DNA from: Cyanobium sp. E1_MAG_00006
GTDB taxonomy: Bacteria; Cyanobacteriota; Cyanobacteriia; PCC-6307; Cyanobiaceae
Assembly: GCA_027488975.1 (NCBI GenBank)
Contig: JAIYAQ010000012.1
Coordinates: 284,767-348,766, forward strand
DNA length: 64,000 nucleotides
Reading direction: 5' to 3'
In this document: positions 44,057 through 52,746 of the stretch, piece by piece
How positions within the stretch are numbered: position 1 is the stretch's first letter
Layout: every line of letters starts with the position of its first letter
The notes under the pieces: model-generated
What the model was told of the DNA's origin: nothing
Databases searched by the model: none
Seen by the model: the letters and a program-made list of their open reading frames with translations, nothing else
Made by a program: the position numbers and the translations under genes

Positions 44057-45022
44057 TCAGGCATAGGCGTTGGGCACAAAGAACTGCTCATTGATGGGGG
44101 GCCGGCGGTACCCCTCGGCGCTGCGGCGCGGCGGCAGCTTCACGGCAGGCGGCGTCATGTCCTCATAGGGAACCTTGCTGAGCAGGTGGCGGATGCAATT
44201 CAGCCGGGCGCGGCGCTTGTCGTCGGCCTCCACGGTGAACCACGGAGCCTCGGGGATATTGGTGTGGGCGAACATCTCATCCTTGGCGCGGGAGAACTCC
44301 ACCCAGCGATCGCGCGACTCGAGATCCATCGGACTGAGCTTCCAACGGCGGGTGGGGTCCTTGATGCGGGCGCGGAAGCGAGCCTCCTGCTCCGCGTCTC
44401 TCACTGAGAACCAGTATTTGAGCAGCACGATGCCGGAGCGCACCAGCATCCGTTCGAACTCGGGACAGGACTGCTGAAACTCGCGCAGCTCCCGCTTGCT
44501 GCAGAAACCCATCACCCGCTCCACCCCGGCGCGGTTGTACCAGCTGCGATCGAACAGCACGATTTCACCGGCGGAGGGGAAGTGCTCCACGTAGCGCTGG
44601 AAGTACCACTGGCTGCGCTGCTGGTCGCTGGGGGTGCCGAGGGCCACAACGCGGCAGCCGCGGGGATTGAGCGGTTCGGTGATGCGCTTGATCGTGCCGC
44701 CCTTGCCGGCGGCGTCGCGGCCCTCAAACAGCACGATCAGACGAAAGCCTTCGGCCTTCACCCAGTACTGCATCTTCACCAACTCCTCCTGCAGGCGGAT
44801 CAGCTCACGCTCGTAGCGCTTGCGCTCAAGCCGGGAGGCGGGGGCGTTCGGCGGATCCGGGGCCAGATCGTTGAGACGGGGAGACGGTGCGTAGACCTCT
44901 TCGCCTGTTTCAACAACTTCCGGAATTTCAGCAACTTCCGCCATTTCAGCGGCTTCCGTTGTTTCAGCTTTTTCAGCAAGATCGGCCGCAGCCTGAGCAC
45001 GATCGCGCTGTTTGCGGCCCAT
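44057..45022 (-). CDS. ppk2: Polyphosphate kinase 2 family protein
   Basis: 321 residues from the ATG at 45022. The enzyme transfers phosphate between polyphosphate and nucleotides. The P-loop Walker A motif is visible as LFEGRDAAGKGGTIKRI near residue 100, with RGCRVVALGTPSDQQRSQW, the lid and Walker B region VLFDRSWYNRAGVERVMGF, and the C-terminal NCIRHLLSKVPY. The N-terminal 60 residues are an acidic low-complexity tail encoded by an 18-bp tandem repeat. Direction (ATP or GTP synthesis versus polyphosphate synthesis) cannot be told. It is last in a five-gene minus-strand run. Confidence 0.92.
   Translation of the reverse strand: MGRKQRDRAQAAADLAEKAETTEAAEMAEVAEIPEVVETGEEVYAPSPRLNDLAPDPPNAPASRLERKRYERELIRLQEELVKMQYWVKAEGFRLIVLFEGRDAAGKGGTIKRITEPLNPRGCRVVALGTPSDQQRSQWYFQRYVEHFPSAGEIVLFDRSWYNRAGVERVMGFCSKRELREFQQSCPEFERMLVRSGIVLLKYWFSVRDAEQEARFRARIKDPTRRWKLSPMDLESRDRWVEFSRAKDEMFAHTNIPEAPWFTVEADDKRRARLNCIRHLLSKVPYEDMTPPAVKLPPRRSAEGYRRPPINEQFFVPNAYA
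44905..44976 (-). repeat. 18-bp tandem repeat encoding the acidic tail of PPK2
   Basis: Four units of 18 bases (plus-strand core TTTCAGC-x-x-CTTCCG) lie at about 44905-44922, 44923-44940, 44941-44958 and 44959-44976. They encode hexapeptides of the form E-A-A-E-x-x or E-V-A-E-x-x. The array keeps reading frame, is AT-richer than its surroundings, and is a likely site of length variation between strains. Confidence 0.8.
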
Positions 45023-45051
45023 GGCGGCGGGATGCAGCCTTCGCCTGCAGA

Positions 45052-45480
45052 CTAGGAGCGCTCGCCAGGCTTGCCCAGCCGCGGGGGGGCAGCCGGGCGG
45101 GCCGGTGCCGATCGGACCGGAGCCGGTGCGACCAGGGCGCGCACGAGCCGCACCAGCCCAACCAGCAGCAGCACGAGGGCGAGCAGGGCAAGCGCCACCA
45201 GCAGCAGCACCGCCAGCAGCTGCAGCAGGCCGAGCAGCAGCTGCGAGAGCCCCCCGATCAGGTGGGCGATGGCGGTGCTCACCAGCAGCAGGCTGTCCAG
45301 GTCGATCCACTGGGGGAGCTGCAGCAGCAGCACCAGCAGGCCCACACCGGCGGCCATCAGCAGCAGGGCGTCCAGGATCCGGCGCGACCTGCTGGGACGG
45401 CGCCGCTTGCGGAACACCTCTCGGGGCCGGCTATTCGCCCGCCCGCTGCCCACGATCTGCAGCCGGCGGGAGCGCTTCAT
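45052..45480 (-). CDS. Small membrane protein of unknown function
   Basis: 142 residues. The N-terminal 35 residues are strongly basic (VFRKRRRPSRSRRI). Two long hydrophobic stretches follow (LLLMAAGVGLLVLLLQL and a 45-residue Leu/Ala/Val-rich region), then a basic, Pro/Ala-rich tail. The charge layout suggests both ends face the cytoplasm. The ATG overlaps the stop of the upstream gene (ATGA), so the two are translationally coupled. I recognise no family. Confidence 0.65.
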   Translation of the reverse strand: MKRSRRLQIVGSGRANSRPREVFRKRRRPSRSRRILDALLLMAAGVGLLVLLLQLPQWIDLDSLLLVSTAIAHLIGGLSQLLLGLLQLLAVLLLVALALLALVLLLVGLVRLVRALVAPAPVRSAPARPAAPPRLGKPGERS

Positions 45481-45725
45481 GGGTCAAGGCGGTGGCCGGC
45501 GCCGCGCATCCAGCGCTCGAACTCGATCAGCACCAGCTCGTTGGGGCAGTCCACCAGGCTGAGATCGCCCACAGTGCAATCACCCTGGCCACCGTGATGG
45601 AGCGAGAGGTGGAAGTCGTCGCCGCTGAGGCCGCAGACCTCCGGATCGCTGCGGACCACCACATCAAGGCAGGCCCCCAGGCGGGTGACGCGGCGGCGCA
45701 GTTCCGACCAGGTCATCGCGCTCAT
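45477..45725 (-). CDS. Small conserved-looking soluble protein, 82 residues
   Basis: 82 residues with three cysteines and a mixed alpha/beta pattern (WSELRRRVTRLGACLDVV, then GDDFHLSLHHGGQGDC and CPNELVLIEFERWMRG). A second ATG three codons in (MTWSEL) is an alternative start. No signal peptide. The stop overlaps the start of the next gene. Position downstream of DUF3038 and DUF4335 suggests an accessory to that operon. Function unknown. Confidence 0.6.
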   Translation of the reverse strand: MSAMTWSELRRRVTRLGACLDVVVRSDPEVCGLSGDDFHLSLHHGGQGDCTVGDLSLVDCPNELVLIEFERWMRGAGHRLDP

Positions 45726-45761
45726 CGCAGCAGCATCAGTGTGGAGGAGTTGGGCGGAACG

Positions 45762-46361
45762 TCAACGGAGCGGGGCCGGCGCGGCGGCCGGGGTCTTGCC
45801 GGGGAGTGGCGCCCGAGGTGTGGGCGGCAGCAGCGACACCAGCAGTGCCGAGATCAGCAGCGCACCCACGCCTGCCAGCGGTGCCGACAGGCGTTGGGCC
45901 AGAGGCTGCCGGCGCCGCAGCTCACGGCGACGCAGTGGCTGCGGCGGCGGCAGCTCGAACGGAACCGCCACCCGGGCATCCAGGCGCAGCTGATCCAGGC
46001 AGCGCACCAGATCGGCCAGTTCGGCGTCATCAAGCTGCAGACGCAGGGGCGGCGTATCGGGCTGGCTGCTGCGCAGCTCCAGCTGGTGGCCGCCGGCCGT
46101 CGGCTCCACTGCCACGGCGTCGCTGGCGGCACCGAAAGCCCGGGGCTGGCCGCTCAGCAGGTGGCGTGCATAGGGCATCACCGCATTGAGCAGAGCCTGC
46201 AGGTGATCGCGTTTGCCCTCCAGCTCGGTGCGGCCCGCGAGGGCCAGGGTGAAGCCGGTGATGATGCCCAGGGTGTCAGCGCTGTGGCCGGCGGAGAGGT
46301 CCGGCAGACCCTCCAGCACCAGCCGGCAGCTGGTCTGTTCGTAGCGAGTGGAGAGTTTCAT
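45762..46361 (-). CDS. DUF4335 family protein
   Basis: 199 residues from the ATG at 46361. The N-terminal core (MKLSTRYEQTSCRLVLEG, then LEGKRDHLQALLNAV and YARHLLSG) matches DUF4335, a cyanobacterial family. A basic linker precedes one C-terminal transmembrane helix (LAGVGALLISALLVSLL near residue 175), so the protein is probably tail-anchored. It is usually found beside DUF3038, as here with a 25-base gap, implying a shared but unknown role. Confidence 0.82.
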   Translation of the reverse strand: MKLSTRYEQTSCRLVLEGLPDLSAGHSADTLGIITGFTLALAGRTELEGKRDHLQALLNAVMPYARHLLSGQPRAFGAASDAVAVEPTAGGHQLELRSSQPDTPPLRLQLDDAELADLVRCLDQLRLDARVAVPFELPPPQPLRRRELRRRQPLAQRLSAPLAGVGALLISALLVSLLPPTPRAPLPGKTPAAAPAPLR

Positions 46362-46386
46362 CGGCGCGGGAGAGTGCGGAGAGCCA

Positions 46387-46947
46387 TCAGCTGGCCGCAT
46401 CCAGCAGGCTGGCCCTGAGCCGCTCGAAGCCGCCGGGTCCGGCGCTGAGGGCCATGGCCTGAATCAGATCGCGGCTGAGGGCAGGACCCTCCTGGGGATC
46501 CAGCAGGCGCTGCACGGCACCGCGGCGGAGGTTGAAGCGCTCGCGCAGCAGCTCGTCCAGCCGGCTGCTGAACAGCTGCCAGCGCTGGGCGGTGATCTCG
46601 GCCGGCTCCGCCGAGGAGAGCAGACTGCGCAGCATCGGGTAGAGGTGATCCGCCAGGGCGTTGAGGATGCGGATCAGCGCATCCGCCTCGGCGCTCTGCA
46701 GTTGCCCGCGGCGCGTGGTGCGGCGCAGCGGGTTGCTGCAGCGCCGTTTCCACAGCTCCACCCGGTTGGGCAGCACATCGGTGCAGCCCATCTCCTCGCT
46801 CAGCCACACCATCGCCTCTCCGCCATTGAGGTCGAGAGCCTCAGCGCAGAGCAGCATCAGATCGAGCCGTTCGATGCCACGCCGGGAGAGAGGGCGCGAG
46901 GGCAAGGTGGCCCGTGGGCTGGCGTGGGGCGGTGAGGCATCGTCCAT
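46387..46947 (-). CDS. DUF3038 family protein
   Basis: 186 residues from the ATG at 46947; longer in-frame translations run into the divergent apt leader. The conserved region reads [30 protein letters not shown], then [20 protein letters not shown]. The family is cyanobacterial, mostly helical and uncharacterised. It heads the run DUF3038, DUF4335, 82-residue protein, 142-residue membrane protein, ppk2, with gaps of 25, 36, minus 4 and 29 bases. It is divergent from apt with a 67-base spacer. Confidence 0.85.
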   Translation of the reverse strand: MDDASPPHASPRATLPSRPLSRRGIERLDLMLLCAEALDLNGGEAMVWLSEEMGCTDVLPNRVELWKRRCSNPLRRTTRRGQLQSAEADALIRILNALADHLYPMLRSLLSSAEPAEITAQRWQLFSSRLDELLRERFNLRRGAVQRLLDPQEGPALSRDLIQAMALSAGPGGFERLRASLLDAAS

Positions 46948-47014
46948 GGCTGCGATACTGCCAGCTGTGGCGGCCATCCGTCGACCGCCTGTGCCGCACG
47001 CTGACCTTCCACCG

Positions 47015-47539
47015 ATGAGCACCATCGAGCTGCGCGCGCTGGTGCGCGACATCCCGGATTTCCCCAAGCCCGGCATCCTGTTCCGCGACATCACGCCGCT
47101 GATGCGCCAGGTCAGCGCCTGGCAGGAGGTGATGCGGCAGCTGGGCGAGGTCTGCGACCGGTTGCAGCCGGACCTGATCGTGGGCATCGAGAGCCGCGGC
47201 TTCATCGTTGGCACCGCCCTGGCCACCGCCCGCCAGATCGGCTTCAGCCCGGTGCGCAAGCCAGGCAAACTGCCGGGCGAGGTGATCGGCGTGGACTACA
47301 GCCTCGAGTACGGCACCGACCGGCTGGAGATCATTCCCGATGGTTTCGAGCATGGGCCGCGGGTGCTGATCGTGGACGACTTGCTGGCCACCGGCGGCAC
47401 GGCAGGCGCCTGCGCGGACCTCGTGAGCCAGGTGGGCGGCCAGCTGTGCGGCTTCGCCTTCGTGGTGGAACTGGCCGACCTGGGCGGCAAAGGCAAGCTG
47501 CCGGATGGCGTGCCGGTGGAATCCCTGATCGTCTACTGA
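47015..47539 (+). CDS. apt: Adenine phosphoribosyltransferase
   Basis: 174 residues from the ATG at 47015. The enzyme salvages adenine to AMP with PRPP. It has the N-terminal [14 protein letters not shown] motif, the [10 protein letters not shown] loop and the PRPP-binding [14 protein letters not shown] near residue 115. Length and motifs are typical of the family. It stands between the divergent DUF3038 gene and the converging DUF2949 gene, the latter ending five bases after its stop. Confidence 0.95.
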   Translation: MSTIELRALVRDIPDFPKPGILFRDITPLMRQVSAWQEVMRQLGEVCDRLQPDLIVGIESRGFIVGTALATARQIGFSPVRKPGKLPGEVIGVDYSLEYGTDRLEIIPDGFEHGPRVLIVDDLLATGGTAGACADLVSQVGGQLCGFAFVVELADLGGKGKLPDGVPVESLIVY

Positions 47540-47544
47540 GCGGC

Positions 47545-47757
47545 TCAGTCCTGCTGGGCCTGCCAGGCGAAGAGCTGATCGAGCTGCTCCAGGTTGATCA
47601 GGCCGAAGCGCCAGAGCACCACCGGCAGCGGCGCCTGCTCCAGCTCGGCCTGACGCAGCCCGAGCCCCAGGGCGCTCTCACTGAGGCCGAGCTCCTGGCG
47701 CAGCCGACGCAACAGGGCCTCGCTGGGCGGTATCTGAGGCGAGCTGGTGATCACCAT
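47545..47757 (-). CDS. DUF2949 family protein
   Basis: 70 residues, apparently all helical. The core LRQELGLSESALGLGLRQA and the C-terminal VLWRFGLINLEQLDQLFAW match DUF2949, a small cyanobacterial family of unknown function. No signal peptide or membrane helix. It ends five bases from the converging apt gene and lies 13 bases upstream of the end of the UbiH-like gene on the same strand. Confidence 0.8.
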   Translation of the reverse strand: MVITSSPQIPPSEALLRRLRQELGLSESALGLGLRQAELEQAPLPVVLWRFGLINLEQLDQLFAWQAQQD

Positions 47758-47770
47758 CCGCCCATGCTGC

Positions 47771-48949
47771 TCAGGCCCCCAGCAGCCGGCAAGGCCCCTC
47801 GCTCATCGCCTGCAGGCTGAGGCGGCGCAGCAGCGGCCAGCGGCCCAGCAGGGTCAGGAGCAGCTGGCGCAGAGGCAGCAGCAGCGGTTGTCGATTGGAA
47901 AACAGGCGCACCAGAGCATCGGTGGCCAGCAGCACCAGCAGGATGTCGAGCCAGCGGCGGCGGGCGTAGCGGGCCGGCAGGGCTGAGGGCGGGAAACAGC
48001 CGGCGACGCAGCGCTCAGCCAGCACCCCGAGGGCGGCCACATCACGCCAGCAGAGATTGAGGCCCTGCCCACCCACCGGGTGGCAGCGGTGGGCGGCCTC
48101 ACCCAGCAACAGCAGGCCGCGACGCTGCAACGGCCAGGCCAGCTCCCAGCTCACCGGGAAGGCCTGCGGGCGATCGATCAGCACATCCGCCTGCAGGGCA
48201 TCCGGCAGTGCCGCACTGAGCACATCCAGGAAAGCGGCTCCATCCATGGCCTCCAACCGCTGCAGCCGCGCCATCGGCGCGCTCCACACCAGCTGGAAGG
48301 CATCGCCACCGAGGGGAAGCACCGCGAAGGGGCCCTCGGGCCGGAACAGCTCCCAGGCCTGATCCGGCGCCGAACCGCGCAGGCGCACCTGCACCGTGAG
48401 GCAGCCCTGGCGATAGGAGAAGCCCCAGCCGCGCAGACCGGCCGCCCGGCGGGTGGGGGAGTGGTGGCCATCAGCGGCCACCAGCAGATCCACGGAGGTG
48501 GGGTCCATGGGGGCGCCGAGATGGAGCGCGATGGCGGATTCGCTGCGCACGGCCCGCAGCAGAACATCCATCAGGGGCCTGTGCTGCAGGATCCAGCCCA
48601 CTGCCCCGCTGCCGTTGGCCGGGCTAGTCAGGGCCGCGCTGGGGAGATCGTCCGCAGTGAAGGCCACCTGGCGATGAAGCGCCCTGTCGCAGAGATCGAG
48701 GCGACGGAAGGGCGCCAGGGCGGGCAGGAGATCAGCCCAGAGGCCGAGCTGCTCGAGCAACTCCCGGCTGGAGTGGGTGAGGGCATAGGCGCGGCTGCGG
48801 GCGCTGAGCTGCTGAGAACTGAGCGGGTCCACCAGCTGCACCCGCCAACCGGCTCGGGCCATGACCAGGGCCGCCAGGGCTCCACTGGGCCCGGCGCCAT
48901 TCACCCGGGCCAGGGGCGCAGCGGAGGGGTGGGAGGGTGGCGCGGGCAC
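47771..48949 (-). CDS. UbiH-like FAD-dependent aromatic monooxygenase
   Basis: 392 residues from the GTG at 48949. The dinucleotide-binding motif lies in VNGAGPSGALAALVMARAG near residue 16, the NAD(P)H/FAD region in LLVAADGHHSPTRRAAGL near 175, and the second FAD motif in LLLGEAAHRCHPVGGQGLNL near 275. Homologues hydroxylate quinone precursors (UbiH/UbiF/Coq6 family); in cyanobacteria the substrate is not settled. The frame runs back to 49006 but crosses the hli terminator hairpin, so the later GTG is preferred; a GTG at 48904 is also possible. A C-terminal hydrophobic region is unusual. Confidence 0.85.
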   Translation of the reverse strand: MPAPPSHPSAAPLARVNGAGPSGALAALVMARAGWRVQLVDPLSSQQLSARSRAYALTHSSRELLEQLGLWADLLPALAPFRRLDLCDRALHRQVAFTADDLPSAALTSPANGSGAVGWILQHRPLMDVLLRAVRSESAIALHLGAPMDPTSVDLLVAADGHHSPTRRAAGLRGWGFSYRQGCLTVQVRLRGSAPDQAWELFRPEGPFAVLPLGGDAFQLVWSAPMARLQRLEAMDGAAFLDVLSAALPDALQADVLIDRPQAFPVSWELAWPLQRRGLLLLGEAAHRCHPVGGQGLNLCWRDVAALGVLAERCVAGCFPPSALPARYARRRWLDILLVLLATDALVRLFSNRQPLLLPLRQLLLTLLGRWPLLRRLSLQAMSEGPCRLLGA

Positions 48950-48954
48950 GGGCA

Positions 48955-48986
48955 ACAAAAAACCGCAGCACGATTCTGTGCTGCGG
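48955..48986 (-). terminator. Rho-independent terminator after the hli gene
   Basis: On the minus strand, CCGCAGCAC pairs perfectly with GTGCTGCGG over 9 bp around a six-base loop and is followed by six T. It lies 50 bases after the hli stop. Confidence 0.9.
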
Positions 48987-49035
48987 TGATGGGGGGATGC
49001 GATCAAGACCCGCGGGGAATCGGGTCGATGCGGAA

Positions 49036-49290
49036 TCAGCCGATGCCGAGCAGGCCGCGGGTGAAGGCTTCGCCGCCGAGTGCGAATTCGGTGGCCAGCA
49101 GGGCGATGAAGCCGAGCATGGCCATGCGGCCGTTCAGCTTCTCGGCGCGCTCATGGAAGCCCCAGCCGTTGTCGGCGTCCACCACCTGCATGCGGGGCTC
49201 GCTGGCGAAAGCATTGAGGCGGCCGCCGTCTTCCTGGGTGACGGTGGCGCCGCGGATCACGGCTGGTGCGGAGGGATTGGCCTGGACCAT
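49036..49290 (-). CDS. High-light-inducible chlorophyll-binding protein (Hli/SCP)
   Basis: 84 residues from the ATG at 49290. One transmembrane helix carries the chlorophyll-binding motif [20 protein letters not shown] near residues 46-65, with the Glu, Asn-Gly-Arg and Met-Gly-Phe spacing of the family. These proteins sit in the thylakoid membrane and protect photosystem II assembly and chlorophyll synthesis under strong light. A good promoter lies 29 bases upstream and a strong terminator 50 bases downstream, so it is a stand-alone unit, as expected for a stress-induced gene. Confidence 0.95.
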   Translation of the reverse strand: MVQANPSAPAVIRGATVTQEDGGRLNAFASEPRMQVVDADNGWGFHERAEKLNGRMAMLGFIALLATEFALGGEAFTRGLLGIG

Positions 49291-49318
49291 GGGGACCTCG
49301 CATTTGGTTGTTACCGGA

Positions 49319-49348
49319 ATTGTAACGCAGTATTGCGCGTTGTAACAA
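49319..49348 (-). promoter_or_regulatory. Sigma-70-type promoter for the hli gene
   Basis: On the minus strand a -35 TTGTTA (49348-49343) and a -10 TACAAT (49324-49319) are separated by 18 bases, placing initiation about 20 bases before the hli ATG. The region is AT-richer than its surroundings. Confidence 0.65.
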
Positions 49349-49364
49349 GGCCAATGGCTGGGGT

Positions 49365-50012
49365 TCAAGCCAGCCTGCGCAGGCACAGCTCCTCGAAGGC
49401 GGGACGCAGCAGATATGGGTATTCGCCAACCCAGAGCTTCGGCTGGGGCAGCCAGGCATCACTGAGGGCTCCGATGCGCGAGAAGTCCTTGCGCTCGCTC
49501 AGCACCAGGCAGCGCACCACCATGCCGCGGCGGATCACCTTGTGCTTTTTGTCGTAGGGGAAGCGGATGCTGCCGAGGTAGCCCTCCTCATCCTCCAGCT
49601 CCAGGCAGAGCCAGGTGCGACGGTTCTCCACCAGCTCCAGCCGCCCGGAGCGATCGGTGGTTTCCTGGCGGCCCTCCACCAGCTCACGGGTGTAGAGGTC
49701 CGCCACCTCCCCCTCGAAGATGGCGGCGGCGGGGTAGCGGCGCAGGGTGGCGTTCCTGCGGCCGGCCTCCACGATCGGGCCCCAGAGCACGTAGAGCAGG
49801 AACACGAAGCCCACCACCAGCATGATCGGCGCCACCTGGCTGGACATCGCCACCCCCTGGCTCACCAGCAGGCTGATCACGCCACCGATGATCGAGATGA
49901 ACACCCGCTGCAGCAGCTTCTGTGGGCTGCCGCTGCAGGCGTTGAACTGGGTGCCGGTCGCGACCGCCGGGATCAGGCGCGGCAGTTCGCCGGGGCGCAG
50001 CGGAATCAGCAT
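49365..50012 (-). CDS. Conserved cyanobacterial membrane protein (function unknown)
   Basis: 215 residues. Two hydrophobic helices lie close together near residues 38-78 ([17 protein letters not shown] and [19 protein letters not shown]). A soluble domain of about 130 residues follows, with conserved-looking [33 protein letters not shown] and [15 protein letters not shown]. Relatives in cyanobacteria are sometimes labelled phosphate ABC permease, but no permease motif is visible, so I do not adopt that name. The start at 50012 leaves an 88-base spacer from the divergent MscS gene. Confidence 0.75.
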   Translation of the reverse strand: MLIPLRPGELPRLIPAVATGTQFNACSGSPQKLLQRVFISIIGGVISLLVSQGVAMSSQVAPIMLVVGFVFLLYVLWGPIVEAGRRNATLRRYPAAAIFEGEVADLYTRELVEGRQETTDRSGRLELVENRRTWLCLELEDEEGYLGSIRFPYDKKHKVIRRGMVVRCLVLSERKDFSRIGALSDAWLPQPKLWVGEYPYLLRPAFEELCLRRLA

Positions 50013-50100
50013 GGGTGCGCCGACCGGGGTGCCGTGACCATGGCAGCAGGGTCGATGCAGGGGCCTTCATTCTGCCGGGAGAGGTCGAACTGAGCCGGCG

Positions 50101-51813
50101 ATGAGACCTTCCCGGCGCGGGGATCCCACGGGACAATCCGGCGGCCCCCCGGCCATCGCGAGCGTGCCCAGCCTCCGCCTGTTTCCGGTGCGCGCCACGT
50201 CGCTGCTGGTGGCGCTGCTGCTGGTGGCGCTGCTGCTGGTGCTGCCACGGCCAGCCCAGGCCTTGGCCAGCGGGCCAGGCTGCGCGGCGCAGCCCGGGGT
50301 GATCCGCCTGGATGGGCGCCCGGTGCTGGAGGTGCGCCAGGCCCCCGGCGCCCAGACGATCGAGGACTACATCAAGCGCGCCCAAGCCCGGGTGCTGCAG
50401 CTGGCGGAAGACCCCACGGTCGACCCGAACCGCATCGTGGTTCGCAGCGACCCGCCCTATGCGCTGGTGGGCCACGAAGGGAAGGATGGTCGCTTCAAGG
50501 CAGAGATCGCCGTGGATCCCCGCGGCGCCAGCTGCTTCGGGCTGAGCGAGCAGCAGCTCGCCGAGCGCTACCGCAACCAGCTGCAGCAAGCGATCAGCAC
50601 CTTTCGACGCCGCCACAGCCTGACGGCCTGGTTACAGGGAACGGCACTGGCCGCGCTGGTGCTGGGGATCTATCTGCTGTGGCTGCGACTGCAGGGCCGG
50701 ATCAACCGCGCCCTGCAGCGACGGATCAATGAGCGGCAACCCAACCTGCTGCGGCACCTCAGCCGCTTCCGCTTTGCCGGCCTGGTGGAGGCGGAACAGC
50801 TGCGCAGCGGTCTGCAGGGCCTGCGCCAGATCGTGCATTGGAGCCTGGTGGGGCTGATCAGCTACCTGCTGGTGCCCCTGCTGCTGGGGCTGTTTCCCCC
50901 CACCCAGATGATCGCCGAGGGATTGCGCGGCCAGTTCCGCGGCCTTCTGGGCTCCTTCCTGGGCGGGGTGGTGCAGGCGATCCCGAATCTGCTCTCGATC
51001 GGGGTGATCCTGACGATCACGGTGCTGGTGATCCGGGCGAGCAATGCCTGGTTCAAAGCCCTCGAGTGCGGCCGGGTGAGCATCCCGGGCTTCTTCCCGG
51101 AGTGGGCTCAGCCGACGGCACGGCTGGCGGCCATCGTGCTGTCGCTGGCGGGCCTGGCGGCCGCCTTCCCCTACATCCCGGGCTCCGGCAGCAAGGTGTT
51201 CCAGGGTGCCGGCCTGCTGGTGGGCGTGCTGGCGGCCCTGGGCTCCAGCGCCATCGCAACGAACATCATCAGCGGCCTGATGCTGATCTACACCCGTGCC
51301 TTCCGGGTGGGCGACCGGGTGGAGATCAACGGGGTGATCGGCGTGGTGCAGGAGCGGGCCCTGCTGGTGACGCGGCTGAAGACCCCGCGCAACGAACTGG
51401 TGAGCATTCCCAACGCCACCGTGATCGGCGCCTCGGTGGTGAACTTCAGCTTTTCGCGGCGGGAGATCCAGCAGCCGGTGGCCCTCGCCACCACGATCAC
51501 GATCGGCTACGACGCCCCCTGGCGCCAGGTGCACGCGCTGATGCTCAGCGCCGCCCGCAGCGTGGCCGGCATCACCGATGAGGTGGAGCCATTCGTGCTG
51601 CAGACCTCCCTCAACGACTTTCACATCAGCTATGAGCTGAACGCCTTCGTGCGCGATCCGGCCACCTACCGGGAAACGCTCTCAGCTGTGCTGGCCGCCC
51701 TGCAGGACGAGTTCGCCGCCGCCGGGGTGGAGATCCTCTCACCGGGCTATCACGCCATCCGCAACGGCAACCGCAGCACCCTCCCCCCGCCGCTCGGAGC
51801 GGAGGTCATCTGA
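50101..51813 (+). CDS. MscS-family mechanosensitive ion channel
   Basis: 570 residues. A signal peptide or first helix (SLLVALLLVALLLVLPRPAQA near residues 34-54) precedes a periplasmic domain of about 110 residues. Helices follow near 180-200, 255-275, 295-325 and 345-375. The pore-lining TM3 (QGAGLLVGVLAALGSSAIA, then NIISGLMLIY) leads into the MscS beta domain (FRVGDRVEINGVIGVVQE, LVSIPNATVIG). Such channels release solutes on hypo-osmotic shock. The ATG at 50101 is followed by a polar stretch before the signal, so a GTG at 50161 could be the true start. Confidence 0.88.
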   Translation: MRPSRRGDPTGQSGGPPAIASVPSLRLFPVRATSLLVALLLVALLLVLPRPAQALASGPGCAAQPGVIRLDGRPVLEVRQAPGAQTIEDYIKRAQARVLQLAEDPTVDPNRIVVRSDPPYALVGHEGKDGRFKAEIAVDPRGASCFGLSEQQLAERYRNQLQQAISTFRRRHSLTAWLQGTALAALVLGIYLLWLRLQGRINRALQRRINERQPNLLRHLSRFRFAGLVEAEQLRSGLQGLRQIVHWSLVGLISYLLVPLLLGLFPPTQMIAEGLRGQFRGLLGSFLGGVVQAIPNLLSIGVILTITVLVIRASNAWFKALECGRVSIPGFFPEWAQPTARLAAIVLSLAGLAAAFPYIPGSGSKVFQGAGLLVGVLAALGSSAIATNIISGLMLIYTRAFRVGDRVEINGVIGVVQERALLVTRLKTPRNELVSIPNATVIGASVVNFSFSRREIQQPVALATTITIGYDAPWRQVHALMLSAARSVAGITDEVEPFVLQTSLNDFHISYELNAFVRDPATYRETLSAVLAALQDEFAAAGVEILSPGYHAIRNGNRSTLPPPLGAEVI

Positions 51814-51821
51814 ACAGCAGT

Positions 51822-52682
51822 TCAGAGCAGGCGTTCCAGGCCATACACCAGGCCGCCCAGCTGGCGCACCCGGCGCACGGTGAGCAGCACACCGGGCATG
51901 TAGGCGGAACGATCGATCGTGTCGTGCCGGAGGGTGTAGGTCTCGCCCGGAGCGCCGAACATCACCTCCTGATGAGCCACCAGGCCGGGCAGGCGGATCG
52001 AATGCAGGCGCAGCCCGCTCTCACGCTGGCCGCCGCGGCAGCCCGTGAGGGTTTCATGCTCCTCCACCTGCAGGGGGTTGAACTGCTTGCCCAGCTCCTC
52101 CATCAGCTCGGCGGTCTTGATGCAGGTGCCGCTGGGGGCATCGGCCTTGCGGTTGTGGTGCAGCTCGGTGAGCTCGGCGAAGTCGTAGAAGCGGGCGGCG
52201 GCGGCGGCGGCCTGCTGCAGCAGCACCATGCCCACCGAGAAATTGGGGATCACGGCGCCGCCCACCGAGGCCTTCTCGGAGAAGGTGGCCAGATCACTGA
52301 GCTGGGCGGGCGAGAGGCCGGTGGTGCCGATCACCGGGTGCACCCCGTAGGCGATCGCCGCACGGGTGTGCTCGTAGACCACCGAGGGATGGGTGAAATC
52401 CACCAGCACGGCGCCGGCACCCGGGCCGTCGTTGCGCACCGCCTGACTGGCCTGGCAGAGGGTGCCCTCGAAGTCGGCCGTGATCGCCACCTCCAGCTCA
52501 CCCAGGCCGAGCTCAAGCCCCACGTCGGCCCCCTCCTTGCCGGGGGTGGTGTCGATCGCGCCCACCAGCGTGCAATCGGGGGCCGCCACCACGGCACGGA
52601 TCACCTCGGCGCCCATGCGGCCGAGGGCACCGGCCACCACCACGGCGATCGGCTTGGAGGGGGCGGAAGGGGCGCTGCTCAT
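51822..52682 (-). CDS. dapB: 4-hydroxy-tetrahydrodipicolinate reductase
   Basis: 286 residues from the ATG at 52682. Lysine and diaminopimelate synthesis, needed for peptidoglycan. The NAD(P)H-binding start is [18 protein letters not shown], the core shows [11 protein letters not shown] and [12 protein letters not shown], and the catalytic [15 protein letters not shown] carries the His pair and Lys. The C-terminal [14 protein letters not shown] also fits. Earlier in-frame codons belong to the overlapping frame of the upstream HD-GYP gene's 3' end and are not used. Confidence 0.95.
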   Translation of the reverse strand: MSSAPSAPSKPIAVVVAGALGRMGAEVIRAVVAAPDCTLVGAIDTTPGKEGADVGLELGLGELEVAITADFEGTLCQASQAVRNDGPGAGAVLVDFTHPSVVYEHTRAAIAYGVHPVIGTTGLSPAQLSDLATFSEKASVGGAVIPNFSVGMVLLQQAAAAAARFYDFAELTELHHNRKADAPSGTCIKTAELMEELGKQFNPLQVEEHETLTGCRGGQRESGLRLHSIRLPGLVAHQEVMFGAPGETYTLRHDTIDRSAYMPGVLLTVRRVRQLGGLVYGLERLL

Positions 52683-52746
52683 CGCGTCGGAGCCGGGGCG
52701 GGGCACTGCCCCAGAGCCTATGGGGCCCGCTGCTGGTGCGGCTGGG

